In this document: positions 25,430 to 33,655 of the stretch, piece by piece
How positions within the stretch are numbered: the first letter of the stretch is position 1
Layout of the letters: each line of letters begins with the position of its first letter
Origin: Oricola thermophila
GTDB lineage: Bacteria; Pseudomonadota; Alphaproteobacteria; Rhizobiales; Rhizobiaceae
Assembly: GCF_013358405.1 (NCBI RefSeq)
Contig: NZ_CP054836.1
Location: 2,356,001-2,420,000, forward strand
Direction: 5' to 3'
DNA length: 64,000 nt
Position numbers and translations under genes: made by a program
Notes under the pieces: model-generated
Told to the model about the DNA's origin: nothing
Databases searched by the model: none
Seen by the model: only the letters and a program-made list of their open reading frames with translations

Positions 25430-26392
25430 TTACTGGGTCAGCAATTCCTTGGTCAGGATCTGCGACCCTGTCGCGTGCTCCTGCGGCGTGGTGTGGTTCT
25501 GGTTCATTGCCACCAGATACTTGACCGCCCAGTAGCCGATCTCCCACTGCCGTTGCGCCTTGACACCGGCGATAACGCCATCCTCGATGAACTGGAGCGT
25601 TTCCGGAAGATCGTCCATCCCGACGATAGTCACCTGATCGGTCTTGCCAGCATTCACGACTGCGCGTGCCGCGCCGATCGGGTTGGAGGCGTTTGATCCG
25701 AATATGCCCTTGATATCCGGATTGGCCTGCAGGGCGTTCTCGGTGAGGCTGACGGCCTTTTCCAAATCGTCGTCATCGGGCTGTTCGAACACGATCTCGA
25801 TGCCGGGATGCCTGGCCATCTCGTCCTTGAAACCCTGCACCCGTGCGGCATGGTTGGCTGCCGTCAAGCTGCCGGCAAGTATTCCGACCTTTCCTTCATC
25901 GCCAATCTTTTCGGCAAGAAACGCAGCGAGATCCGCACCATCCTTGGCATCGTTCTTGTGCCCGACGAACTTGAAGTCGTCCGAGCAGAACGTATCGAAG
26001 GTGATTACGTTGGTACCGGCTTCCACCGCTTCGCCAAGCAGCTGCACATTGGTCGATGGATCCAGGCAAGACACCGCCAGTCCGTCGGGCCGACGGCCGA
26101 TATTGGTTTCGATACGGCGATTGTGGTCGGCAACATCCGCCTGCGGCAGCTCGTCCCAGATCACATCGATTTCAACGCCCTGGGCCGCGAATTCCTCGGC
26201 TGCGGTAGCCGCACCCGCCTTAACGACCTCATACCAGGGGTGGATGACCTTCGGGATAAAAACGAAAGTCAGCTTGCCTTCGATCGGCTTGATCAGATCG
26301 CCCTGGTCGAAAGCCTGGGCAGGCTGACCGGCGATTGCCACTGCGGCAGCCACGAACCCGGCTACCGCCCAGGTTGCCATACGATTTTTCAT
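25430..26392 (-). CDS. Sugar ABC transporter substrate-binding protein (RbsB type)
   Basis: 320-residue periplasmic binding protein of the Peripla_BP_4 family. A signal peptide is clear (MKNRMATWAVAGFVAAAVAI, cleavage after AQA). The mature protein begins FDQGDLIKPIEGKLTFVFIP, then VIHPWYEVVKAGAATAAEEF. Ligand-site type residues include HPWYE, ISCLDPSTN-like SCLDPSTN and GMDDLPETLQFI. AAGGAGG precedes the ATG at 26392. It lies downstream of the SorC regulator gene in the same operon, with an operator-like palindrome at 26461. The ligand is unknown; the neighbouring kinase and split transketolase point to a ketose or an aldose convertible to one. Confidence 0.92.
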   Translation of the reverse strand: MKNRMATWAVAGFVAAAVAIAGQPAQAFDQGDLIKPIEGKLTFVFIPKVIHPWYEVVKAGAATAAEEFAAQGVEIDVIWDELPQADVADHNRRIETNIGRRPDGLAVSCLDPSTNVQLLGEAVEAGTNVITFDTFCSDDFKFVGHKNDAKDGADLAAFLAEKIGDEGKVGILAGSLTAANHAARVQGFKDEMARHPGIEIVFEQPDDDDLEKAVSLTENALQANPDIKGIFGSNASNPIGAARAVVNAGKTDQVTIVGMDDLPETLQFIEDGVIAGVKAQRQWEIGYWAVKYLVAMNQNHTTPQEHATGSQILTKELLTQ

Positions 26393-26460
26393 GATACTCC
26401 TCCTTGTCATCTCGCTACTCCTCCCCCCGACCCGGCACCCAGAGCCGAAATCATCATGAG

Positions 26461-26476
26461 ATGAATATTTATTCAT
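26461..26476. promoter_or_regulatory. SorC operator candidate, site 1
   Basis: ATGAATA-TT-TATTCAT, perfect 7-bp arms. It lies 69 bp upstream of the binding-protein gene. The same GAATA-N2-TATTC core occurs at 27673 and 30942. Confidence 0.65.
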
Positions 26477-26666
26477 CGCCGGAAGTTTTTTCATAGTAGA
26501 TACAGGGCGACGGTCAGTCAAGCGCAGAAACCTCATGGACGAGGCAAAACCGCGCCATTTTCCTTGGTATGCATAACTGCATATATATTCACGGTCGATT
26601 GCGCGAATTTCGCGAGTCGGGACCGATCCGGGCCGTCTCCGCAGCCCCGCAACGATGCAGATGCCG

Positions 26667-27644
26667 TTAGCCGGCGGCCTCGCGCGCGCCGGAGGAGCCG
26701 ACGAGGCGCCCAGCAGTAAATCTGTCGGTAATCAGGATATCGATGACACCCGTACGAAGCGCGCCGCGGATGGCGGCTGTTTTCGACCGGCCGCCCGCCA
26801 GCGCAATTACCCGGTCGACTTTCGACAGCTCCTCGAACGACATGCCGATCACCCGCTCGTCCAGCGGCGTCTTCACCAAGCCACCTTGCTCGTCGAAGAA
26901 GCGCAGGCTTATGTCTCCGACGCCACCGGCCTCGGCGATCTCCGCCAACTCCCGCGACGAAAAGACATTGCCACTTCGCGCCAGCATGCTCGATGGCTCC
27001 ATTGCCCCGATTCCCACGATCGACAGGGTGATCTTGCCGAACAGGTTCATGGTTTCCCGAACAAAGGAATCGCTGAGGAGGACGAGTTTGGCCTCGCGCG
27101 ACTGGGCCACGCCGGGCGCGCTCAACAGATGCGGCTCGGCCCCGGTCAGTTTCGCCAGCCTCGTCGTTAGCTGGTTGGCGTGCGTTTGAACTCTCGGATC
27201 CCCCATGCCGCCAAGCGTCTGCACGACGTACTTGGCCTTCCCGCTCTTCATCGGGTGAATGTTCTCCACCATCCGGAGAATCGTTTCCGACCAGCTGGAT
27301 ACCCCGATAATTTCGTCGGGCTGGAGCGTCGCTTCGACGAAATGCGCCGCGGCCTCCCCGATGCGCGCCATGATGGCGCCTTCGCGATCCTCCTGACATT
27401 CGACAACGACAGCCTCGGAAATCCCGAACCGCGTCCGCAATTCCGCTTCGAGCTCGGCATAGGTTCCCGACGGCGCGACCACCGTCGTGCGCACGATCTC
27501 CTCTTCCTGCGCCCGCTTGAGCATTCGCGAAACGGTCGCCTGCGATATGCGAAGATGCGAGGCGATCTCGGCCTGCCGCAGGCCTTCGATATGGTACATC
27601 TGAGCAACCCTGGCGATCATGCGGAGTTCGTTCAGACGGGACAT
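26667..27644 (-). CDS. SorC family sugar-responsive transcriptional regulator
   Basis: 325-residue SorC/DeoR-C type regulator. The N-terminal helix-turn-helix is EGLRQAEIASHLRISQATVS (about residues 20-40) and the rest is the sugar-phosphate-binding Rossmann-like domain (DEIIGVSSWSETILRMVENI, GIGAMEPSSMLARSG, ALAGGRSKTAAIRGAL). These proteins are usually released from DNA by a phosphorylated sugar, here probably the product of the adjacent FGGY kinase. The gene is inside the operon it should control, 41 bp after the kinase gene and before the binding-protein gene. GAATA-N2-TATTC palindromes on both sides are the likely operators. Confidence 0.92.
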   Translation of the reverse strand: MSRLNELRMIARVAQMYHIEGLRQAEIASHLRISQATVSRMLKRAQEEEIVRTTVVAPSGTYAELEAELRTRFGISEAVVVECQEDREGAIMARIGEAAAHFVEATLQPDEIIGVSSWSETILRMVENIHPMKSGKAKYVVQTLGGMGDPRVQTHANQLTTRLAKLTGAEPHLLSAPGVAQSREAKLVLLSDSFVRETMNLFGKITLSIVGIGAMEPSSMLARSGNVFSSRELAEIAEAGGVGDISLRFFDEQGGLVKTPLDERVIGMSFEELSKVDRVIALAGGRSKTAAIRGALRTGVIDILITDRFTAGRLVGSSGAREAAG

Positions 27645-27672
27645 GGAGCAAAACCTTCAGACAATATGCATT

Positions 27673-27684
27673 GAATATTTATTC
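27673..27684. promoter_or_regulatory. SorC operator candidate, site 2
   Basis: GAATA-TT-TATTC, perfect 5-bp arms in an AT-rich patch (ATGCATTGAATATTTATTCG). It lies 28 bp upstream of the sorC start, suited to autoregulation. Confidence 0.65.
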
Positions 27685-27685
27685 G

Positions 27686-29149
27686 CTACACTTCCAGCGT
27701 CGTACGGGCAATGGCCCTGGCCCAGGCCGCAAGGCCGTCTTCCCGTTTTTCCCTTGATATGGACGGCAAAATTTCCGCGCCGTGATCGACAAGCCCGGAT
27801 ATGACGTCAATATCCGACCAGAACCCGACTGCCAGTCCAGCCAAGTAGGCAGCGCCCATGGCGGAGGCTTCGGAATTCCTGCTGGGCGCAACCGGACGGT
27901 CGATATAGTCAGCCACGAGCTGCATCAGGAATCTGTTTCGGCTCGGCCCGCCATCGACGAAGACACGCCCGACACCCTTCGCCGCCGAGGCGACGAGGGA
28001 GAGGATGTCATTGACCTGGAACGCCATGCTTTCCGCAGCGGCTCGGGCCAAGTGACCGGGCCCGGAATTGAAGGAAAGCCCGCAAACCAGACCGCGCGCA
28101 TCAGCATTCCAGTGCGGAGATCCCAGACCGACATGCGCGGGCACCAGCGAGACGCCCTGTGCATCTTCCACGCTTTGCGCGAGATCGAGCAGGGCATCAA
28201 CATTTCCAAGCCCCAGCATTTCCGCCGCCCAGGGAAGAATAGACGCGCTAACGAGGATGTTGCCTTCGAAAGCGAAGGTGGAACGACCACCCAACGACCA
28301 TGCGATCGTGGTCGTGATGCCTGCTGGCGGCAGGGTGAATTCCGGCATCGTGGTCATGATCGACGACCCCGTGCCGAATGTGATCTTGCCGTCGCCCGCG
28401 CCGAAAGCTCCGTGACCAAAGAGCGCCGCATGCGAATCCCCGATCGCGGAAGCGACCGGAATGCCATCAGGCAAGCCCCCGACACCTGCTGTCTTTCCGA
28501 AGACATGCGCGGAATCGCGTACTTGCGGCAGCATCTCGACAGGCACGCCGAAGAGATCGCACAGATCTTGATCCCAGTGCCCTTCGGCGAGGTTGAACAA
28601 CTGGGTGCGCGCGGCGTTCGACCGGTCGGTCTCGTGGACAACGCAGCCGGTGAGTTTCCAGATCAGCCAGCTGTCGACCGTACCGATACAAATGTCGCCG
28701 CCGGCCCCCGCACAATTCCCGAGCAGCCAGGCCGCCTTCGTCGCGGGGAAAAGCGGATCGAGCGGCAAGCCAGTGCGCGCGATGACATCGGGTTCATGCC
28801 CGGCCTGCCTGAGAGCGTCGCAGACTGCAGATGTGCGGCGGCATTGCCAGGTCACGACCGGCCCCAACGGGGCGCCAGTCGCGCGGTCCCAGATCAGTAT
28901 CGACTCTCGCTGGTTCGATATTCCCAGCGCGACAATCTCGACCTCGGGCACCGATTTCAGGCAACCGGCAATGGCCGCCCTCGTAGCCATCCAGATCTCG
29001 CTTGCATCCTGCTCGACCCAGCCCGATCGCGGATGCCGGATCGGTACGGGCGCAGAGCTGGCGGCAACGATCTCGCCGGAGGCGGACACGAGCACGGCCT
29101 TGGAATTGGTCGTCCCCTCATCGATCGCCAGCACGGCCGCACGCGGCAT
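27686..29149 (-). CDS. FGGY-family carbohydrate kinase
   Basis: 487-residue sugar kinase of the glycerol kinase/xylulokinase superfamily. FGGY_N begins AVLAIDEGTTNSKAVLV with the phosphate-binding loop. TVDSWLIWKLTG and IGDSHAALFGHG carry the substrate-side acidic residues, and GKITFGTGSSIMT opens the C-terminal domain. It phosphorylates a small sugar or polyol with ATP in the cytosol. Genes 5' of it encode a split transketolase (3-bp gap), so the product is likely a ketose phosphate cleaved by two-carbon transfer. D-apulose, D-xylulose and related ketoses are the known substrates of such pairs; sequence alone does not decide. Confidence 0.9.
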   Translation of the reverse strand: MPRAAVLAIDEGTTNSKAVLVSASGEIVAASSAPVPIRHPRSGWVEQDASEIWMATRAAIAGCLKSVPEVEIVALGISNQRESILIWDRATGAPLGPVVTWQCRRTSAVCDALRQAGHEPDVIARTGLPLDPLFPATKAAWLLGNCAGAGGDICIGTVDSWLIWKLTGCVVHETDRSNAARTQLFNLAEGHWDQDLCDLFGVPVEMLPQVRDSAHVFGKTAGVGGLPDGIPVASAIGDSHAALFGHGAFGAGDGKITFGTGSSIMTTMPEFTLPPAGITTTIAWSLGGRSTFAFEGNILVSASILPWAAEMLGLGNVDALLDLAQSVEDAQGVSLVPAHVGLGSPHWNADARGLVCGLSFNSGPGHLARAAAESMAFQVNDILSLVASAAKGVGRVFVDGGPSRNRFLMQLVADYIDRPVAPSRNSEASAMGAAYLAGLAVGFWSDIDVISGLVDHGAEILPSISREKREDGLAAWARAIARTTLEV

Positions 29150-29152
29150 CGC

Positions 29153-30112
29153 CTATCCTTTCCGGTCCAGGAGCCGTATTGCGCCTTCAACAATACCATC
29201 GGGCGACATGCCGAATTCGTCCAGCAGGAAATTGGCCGATCCGGTGGGAGCGAATATCCCCGGCACCCCCAGCATCTTCATCGGAACGGGATGTGTCTCG
29301 ACCACGACCTCGGCGACCGCGCTGCCTAGCCCGCCAAAGACTGTATGCTCCTCGCAGGTAATTATGGCACCGGTTTGCACTGCAGCTGCCCTGATCGCAT
29401 CAACATCGGCGGGCCGGACGGTTGCCATGTTTAGAACACGTGCCTGTATTCCACGGCCCTCCAGGATTTCGGCGGCCTGCAATGCTCGATGGGTGAGTAC
29501 GCCGTTGGCAATGATCGTCAGGTCGGTGCCCTCATGCAGAACATTTGCCTTCCCCACCTCGAATGCATGATCCTCGGGAAAGACATCCGGTACGCCGACC
29601 CGGCTCAGCCGCAGAAAACAGGGGCCATCATGCTGCGCGGCCCATTTCACCGCGGCTGCGGTTTCGATGCGGTCCGCCGGCGCGATTACCGGGATGTTCG
29701 GCAAGGCGCGTATCCAGGCGAAATCTTCAATGGAATGGTGGGTGGGACCAAGTTCGCCGTAGGCCATGCCCGAGCTGATCCCGACCAACTTCACATTTGC
29801 CAGGGAATAGGCGACATCGGCCTTGATCTGCTCGAGGGCGCGCCCCGTGAGAAACGGCGAAGCCCCGCAAACAAACGGCACCTTGCCCCCATTGGCCATG
29901 CCGGCACCAACACCGACCATGTTCTGCTCGGCAATTCCCACATTGATCAGCCGTTCGGGAAACTTCTCCCGGAACCCGCCAAGTTTCGACGACCCCACCG
30001 AGTCGTTGCAGACAGCAACGATATCCCTGTTCGCGCGCCCCAGTTCTTCAAGCGTTTGGGCGAAAGCATCGCGGCAGTCGTGAAGCTCAGATGCATCGAA
30101 AAGAGCACTCAT
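29153..30112 (-). CDS. Transketolase, C-terminal subunit
   Basis: 319-residue split transketolase subunit holding the pyrimidine-binding and C-terminal domains. The TPP-activating glutamate is in NVGIAEQNMVGVGAGMAN, with SGMAYGELGPTHHSIEDFAW and the C-terminal domain from about residue 190. It works as a heterodimer with the N-terminal subunit, whose stop codon overlaps its start by 4 bases. Two-carbon ketol transfer from a ketose phosphate to an aldose phosphate is expected. Dedicated split transketolases in sugar operons are known for D-apulose 4-phosphate (AptAB) and sulfofructose. The housekeeping enzyme is a single chain, so this pair is probably catabolic. Confidence 0.92.
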   Translation of the reverse strand: MSALFDASELHDCRDAFAQTLEELGRANRDIVAVCNDSVGSSKLGGFREKFPERLINVGIAEQNMVGVGAGMANGGKVPFVCGASPFLTGRALEQIKADVAYSLANVKLVGISSGMAYGELGPTHHSIEDFAWIRALPNIPVIAPADRIETAAAVKWAAQHDGPCFLRLSRVGVPDVFPEDHAFEVGKANVLHEGTDLTIIANGVLTHRALQAAEILEGRGIQARVLNMATVRPADVDAIRAAAVQTGAIITCEEHTVFGGLGSAVAEVVVETHPVPMKMLGVPGIFAPTGSANFLLDEFGMSPDGIVEGAIRLLDRKG

Positions 30113-30933
30113 TGGACCGCACCTTCGAGTTCGGCCATGGCCAGCTTGTACTGTTCCGCGTTCGGCACCTTGTGATGCCAGGCGACATTATCGGACATGA
30201 ACGATATGCCCTGCCCCTTGTTGGTGTGGGCTACCACGCATTTCGGCCTTCCGGCGGTCACCGCGTCACGCGACAATGCCCGGCATATCTGCTCCATGTC
30301 ATGACCGTCGACTTCCTCTACGGCCCAGCCGAACGCCGCGAGCTTGGGAGGCAGGGGGGCGATTTCGTTCGTGTCGGCCAGGCGAGCGCCCTGCTGCAGC
30401 CTGTTGTGGTCGATGATCAAGGTGAGATTATCCAATCCAAACTGGGAAGCAGCCATGATCGCCTCCCAATTGGAACCTTCCTGCATTTCGCCGTCCCCGG
30501 TAACGACGAAGGTCCGCCAGCCGTCTCCGTTCAGCCTTGCCGCCTTGGCCATACCGACGCCGACCGGCAGCCCATGCCCGAGCGGACCCGTGTTCGTCTC
30601 GACGCCGGGCACCTTGACCCGGTTCGGATGGCCGTTCAAACGGGAATACGGCTTCAGAAATGTGGAAATCTCGTCCCTGGGAATGAAGCCACGCTCTGCC
30701 AGCACAATGTAGAGTGCGAGCGCCGTGTGCCCCTTGCTGAGGACCAACCGATCCCGCTTCGGATCCAACGGCTCCTCCGGATTCACGGACATCGTGTGGA
30801 AATAGAGGACGGTCAGGATGTCGATCACCGACATTTCTCCGCCGATGTGGCCCGCTCCCGCCTCGTAGACAGCCTGGAGATCACGCCGCCTGACGCCGTT
30901 TGCAATCCTGCGGAGTTGTTCAATATCCATCAT
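30109..30933 (-). CDS. Transketolase, N-terminal TPP-binding subunit
   Basis: 274-residue subunit with the diphosphate-binding domain of transketolase. GHIGGEMSVIDILTVLYFHT and VLSKGHTALALYIVL are family signatures, and the TPP motif is GDGEMQEGSNWEAIMAASQF through to IIDHNRLQQG. First gene of the minus-strand sugar operon, with GAGG before the ATG pair at 30933/30930 and an operator-like palindrome only 9 bp upstream. Partner and pathway are as for the C-terminal subunit. Confidence 0.92.
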   Translation of the reverse strand: MMDIEQLRRIANGVRRRDLQAVYEAGAGHIGGEMSVIDILTVLYFHTMSVNPEEPLDPKRDRLVLSKGHTALALYIVLAERGFIPRDEISTFLKPYSRLNGHPNRVKVPGVETNTGPLGHGLPVGVGMAKAARLNGDGWRTFVVTGDGEMQEGSNWEAIMAASQFGLDNLTLIIDHNRLQQGARLADTNEIAPLPPKLAAFGWAVEEVDGHDMEQICRALSRDAVTAGRPKCVVAHTNKGQGISFMSDNVAWHHKVPNAEQYKLAMAELEGAVQ

Positions 30934-30941
30934 GTACCTCT

Positions 30942-30953
30942 GAATAAATATTC
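30942..30953. promoter_or_regulatory. SorC operator candidate, site 3
   Basis: GAATA-AA-TATTC, the reverse form of site 2, directly upstream of the transketolase N subunit and thus at the head of the operon. Confidence 0.68.
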
Positions 30954-31082
30954 TATGCTAATTAGACATGCATTCACTGCCAATGTCAACAACCAGGAAC
31001 CTGGCGCGTACCCACCCTCGACAGCGGATCGAGAAAGCGCTGAACGCAGCGATTTCACCGCAAGGAATGTATAGGCTTAACC

Positions 31083-31094
31083 GAATAAATATAC
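31083..31094. promoter_or_regulatory. SorC operator candidate, site 4 (imperfect)
   Basis: GAATAAATATAC, one mismatch from the palindrome at 30942 and 141 bp from it. A distance of this order would allow looping between two bound regulators. Confidence 0.45.
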
Positions 31095-31428
31095 ATTTGA
31101 TACGATACCATCGACGGCACGCAGGCTTGAAACAGCCTCAACACAAACCTCGCTGACGGCGCAATTTCGCCCCGGTTCTCGAAAGCGGCAGCTTCGGAAA
31201 CCGCAAGAAGGGCGCGAGCACCATGCGTCCCATTGAAGCCATGGCGGGTGGCCTGTCTTTCAGCCGGAACAAGCGCTCCGCCTTGCTGCAGACAGCGCCT
31301 TCGCGGCGCCCCTCACGAAGGGCAGCACATCATCGACACAGCAGGCCCGGTCGAGGCAACGGGTCTCGCCGAGACCCTGCCGATTTCAGCCGACAGCATG
31401 AAGGCTTGCCCCCATCGGGGACCCGATT

Positions 31429-31437
31429 TTGGTCCAA
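31429..31437. promoter_or_regulatory. FadR-type GntR operator candidate, distal
   Basis: TTGGTCCAA followed by TAA. The run TGGTCCAATAA fits the FadR-subfamily consensus TNGTNNNACNA with one mismatch. It lies 217 bp before the GntR gene. Confidence 0.5.
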
Positions 31438-31590
31438 TAAATTGCAGATCGTCCCTGACGCCTCACGCATTTTATCTTTGGATATTCGTCGCCATCCCGC
31501 TGTTTTTATGCAATATTTCTGTGTTCTTCACATGAATCCAAGAACTTCAGCCAAATAGATTGACACAATCGTAAACCCGCCTTACCAGTA

Positions 31591-31599
31591 TTGGTCCAA
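31591..31599. promoter_or_regulatory. FadR-type GntR operator candidate, proximal
   Basis: TTGGTCCAA followed by CAA. The run TGGTCCAACAA fits TNGTNNNACNA exactly. It overlaps the expected start-site region downstream of TTGACA (31560-31565), a position suited to autorepression. Confidence 0.6.
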
Positions 31600-31653
31600 C
31601 AAATGGGCTGGAACTGCCCGTTTGCCGAATTGGATCAGTGGGCGGAGAAGAGC

Positions 31654-32376
31654 GTGAACAAGTATGCAACCCGCCCAGACCTGTCTCGCATCAAGGACTC
31701 CGCCGTCGATATCGTCGTACGCCAGATCCGCGACCTGATTGCGGAAGAAGGGCTGAAGGTGGGAGACCGCCTGCCGACGGAACGCGAACTGTGTACCCGC
31801 TTCAATGCGGCCCGCAACACGGTACGCGAAGCAATGCGCATCCTGAAGGCTTACGGCATGGTCGAAGTACGTCCGAAGGTCGGCGCGACCATCGCCGACA
31901 ACCGCATGTCCCGGGCCTTCGAACTGTTCTCCTTCAACACCATGGAAGTGTCGCGCAAGACCTTCACCGACATCCAGGCCTTCCGCGATCTCCTGGAGGT
32001 CGGCTCGGCGGAGGCGATACTCGAACGCTGCTCGGATCAGGACATCGAGGAATTGCGGAGCATCAACCTGCAACTGGCCGAAATCCATGATCTCGAAGAG
32101 GCCTCCGAGTTCGATTTCGCCTTCCATGTGCGATTGATCTCGATCCTCGACAACGCTGCGATCCTCGACGTCTACACCGTCATGAAGCCAGTCATTCTCC
32201 GGATCATGCTGAAGGGAAAGACCCGCCGGACATTCAAGACGGAAACCTACAACGAACATGAGGGCGTCCTCGAGGCGATGGCTGCGCGCGACCGGCTGGC
32301 ATTCCAGTACAGGCTCCGCAACCACCTCATGAAGGGCTTCAGAAACTTCAGCGAAGAATTGGAAGCTTCGATCTGA
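31654..32376 (+). CDS. GntR family regulator, FadR subfamily
   Basis: About 240 residues. The winged helix domain (residues 12-75) has IRDLIAEEGLKVGDRLPTER and FNAARNTVREAMRILKAYGM, and an FCD effector domain follows, with DLLEVGSAEAI and FHVRLISI plus later histidines for metal-dependent ligand binding. The GTG at 31654 is chosen for GGAGAAG just upstream; a TTG at 31591 lies inside the operator site. It precedes a sugar ABC operon in the same direction with 96 bp between, and is probably its repressor, relieved by a sugar acid or sugar. Two TTGGTCCAA sites lie upstream. Confidence 0.9.
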   Translation: MNKYATRPDLSRIKDSAVDIVVRQIRDLIAEEGLKVGDRLPTERELCTRFNAARNTVREAMRILKAYGMVEVRPKVGATIADNRMSRAFELFSFNTMEVSRKTFTDIQAFRDLLEVGSAEAILERCSDQDIEELRSINLQLAEIHDLEEASEFDFAFHVRLISILDNAAILDVYTVMKPVILRIMLKGKTRRTFKTETYNEHEGVLEAMAARDRLAFQYRLRNHLMKGFRNFSEELEASI

Positions 32377-32472
32377 GGGTGGGAGCGCCACGGGCGCTCC
32401 GGTCAACGCGGAATGAACGTGCCGACCATTCGGCCAATCCGTGAAATGCCGAATTCCAAGGGAGGAAATGCA

Positions 32473-33585
32473 ATGAAATCACTGCTGAGATACACGACAT
32501 CCGTCGCCGCGCTCGCTCTCGCCACACAAATGGCCGTGGCAGGTCCCGAAACAGTATCGGGGCCGGGAGCCGATCCGGAATGTTTCGCGCCGGTGTCCGA
32601 AGACACGCCCCACTTCAAGTGGGAAGCCCGCGAAGGGCCGTACAAGGTCGCGCTGGTAAACGGCTTCATCGCCAATGACTGGCGGGTGCAGATGATAGCG
32701 GTCGCCAAGGCTTATGCCCAGCAACCCGATGTCGCTGCCGAGCTCGAGGAGTTCAAGGTCGTCTCGGTAGGCGAGGATATCGCCGCCCAGATCGCCGCCG
32801 CCAACAACTTCATCGACCAGGGCTTCGACGCCATCATCATCAATGCCAACAACACCGCGGCCTTCGGCTCCGTGGTCCGCAAGGCCAATGCCGCCAATGT
32901 GGTGGTGCTGTCCTTCGACAACGTGATCGACGATCCGAACCAGATCGCCATCAATGTCGACCAGAAGGGCCTCGGCAAGTCCGCCGCGGAATTCCTGCTC
33001 TCCAAGACCGACGCAGACCCGGCCAAATTCCTGCATGTGCGCGGTCCTGCCGGCCAGCCCGTGGACATCGCCCGCAACGAGGGCTTCCATGAGGTCATCG
33101 ACGCGTCGGGCCGCACGGTCGAGGTGACCGATGTCGTGGGGAACTGGGCGCCCGGCGATTCCCAGAAGGTCACGGCGGATGCAATCGCTGCCGGCGGCGT
33201 CTTCGACGGCATCTATGTGCAGGGTGGCTCGCAGGGGGCAACGACCGCGCTTCTCGATGCCGGCCATCCCTTGGTGCCGATCACCGGCGAGACGGAGAAC
33301 GCCTTCCGCCAGCTCTGCAATGAAAAGGGCCTGGAATGCCAGTCCGGCGGAACGGGACCGGCCCAGTCATCCGTGACGATCAAGACCGCCATCGCCGCGC
33401 TGAAGGGCGAGGTCGTTCCGCAGCAGATCGCGCTGCCCACCTCGATCTCGTACGCACCGTTCGAGGAAGGCGTCGATGTCTTTCCCGAACTGCCGGGCAG
33501 CTTCTTTGCCGGCAACAACTTCGATGCCTGCAACATCGGCTTCACAGCGGAGGAGATCGCATCTCAGACCGGTGACGACAACTAG
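32473..33585 (+). CDS. Sugar ABC transporter substrate-binding protein
   Basis: 370-residue periplasmic binding protein of the RbsB/Peripla_BP_4 class, with a signal peptide (MKSLLRYTTSVAALALATQM, cleavage after AVAG or nearby). The mature part contains YKVALVNGFIANDWRVQMIA, INANNTAAFGSVVRKANAAN and FIDQGFDAIII, typical of the first lobe. GGGAGGAAATGCA precedes the ATG at 32473. It heads an importer with an ATPase and two distinct permeases. Four cysteines in the mature protein, two of them near the ligand lobe (LCNEKGLECQ), could form disulfides. The ligand is unknown. Confidence 0.9.
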   Translation: MKSLLRYTTSVAALALATQMAVAGPETVSGPGADPECFAPVSEDTPHFKWEAREGPYKVALVNGFIANDWRVQMIAVAKAYAQQPDVAAELEEFKVVSVGEDIAAQIAAANNFIDQGFDAIIINANNTAAFGSVVRKANAANVVVLSFDNVIDDPNQIAINVDQKGLGKSAAEFLLSKTDADPAKFLHVRGPAGQPVDIARNEGFHEVIDASGRTVEVTDVVGNWAPGDSQKVTADAIAAGGVFDGIYVQGGSQGATTALLDAGHPLVPITGETENAFRQLCNEKGLECQSGGTGPAQSSVTIKTAIAALKGEVVPQQIALPTSISYAPFEEGVDVFPELPGSFFAGNNFDACNIGFTAEEIASQTGDDN

Positions 33586-33603
33586 CCTTTCACACAACCA
33601 GGC

Positions 33604-33630
33604 GCCGCCGGTGATCGACTTGCCGGCGGC
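33604..33630 (+). repeat. Intercistronic stem-loop after the binding-protein gene
   Basis: GCCGCCGG / CCGGCGGC with an 11-nt loop, 18 bp after the binding-protein stop and 25 bp before the ATPase start. No T-run. It probably protects the upstream mRNA from 3' decay. Confidence 0.5.
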
Positions 33631-33655
33631 AGCCCTGTCACGGGACTTATCTGAG

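Larger units (their letters stand above)
30934..31653. other. 720-bp regulatory region between two divergent sugar loci
   Basis: No convincing gene is seen. The left end carries two SorC-type sites; the right end carries two TTGGTCCAA sites and a TTGACA (31560-31565) for the GntR gene. The middle (about 31150-31420) has scattered short open frames of ordinary GC content and no recognisable similarity. AT content rises near both ends, as expected for promoters. Confidence 0.5.

Noticed and set aside
31223..31558. 100- and 111-codon plus-strand frames before the FadR-type gene
   Set aside because: They overlap each other in different frames and run through the AT-rich promoter and operator region; no family was recognised.
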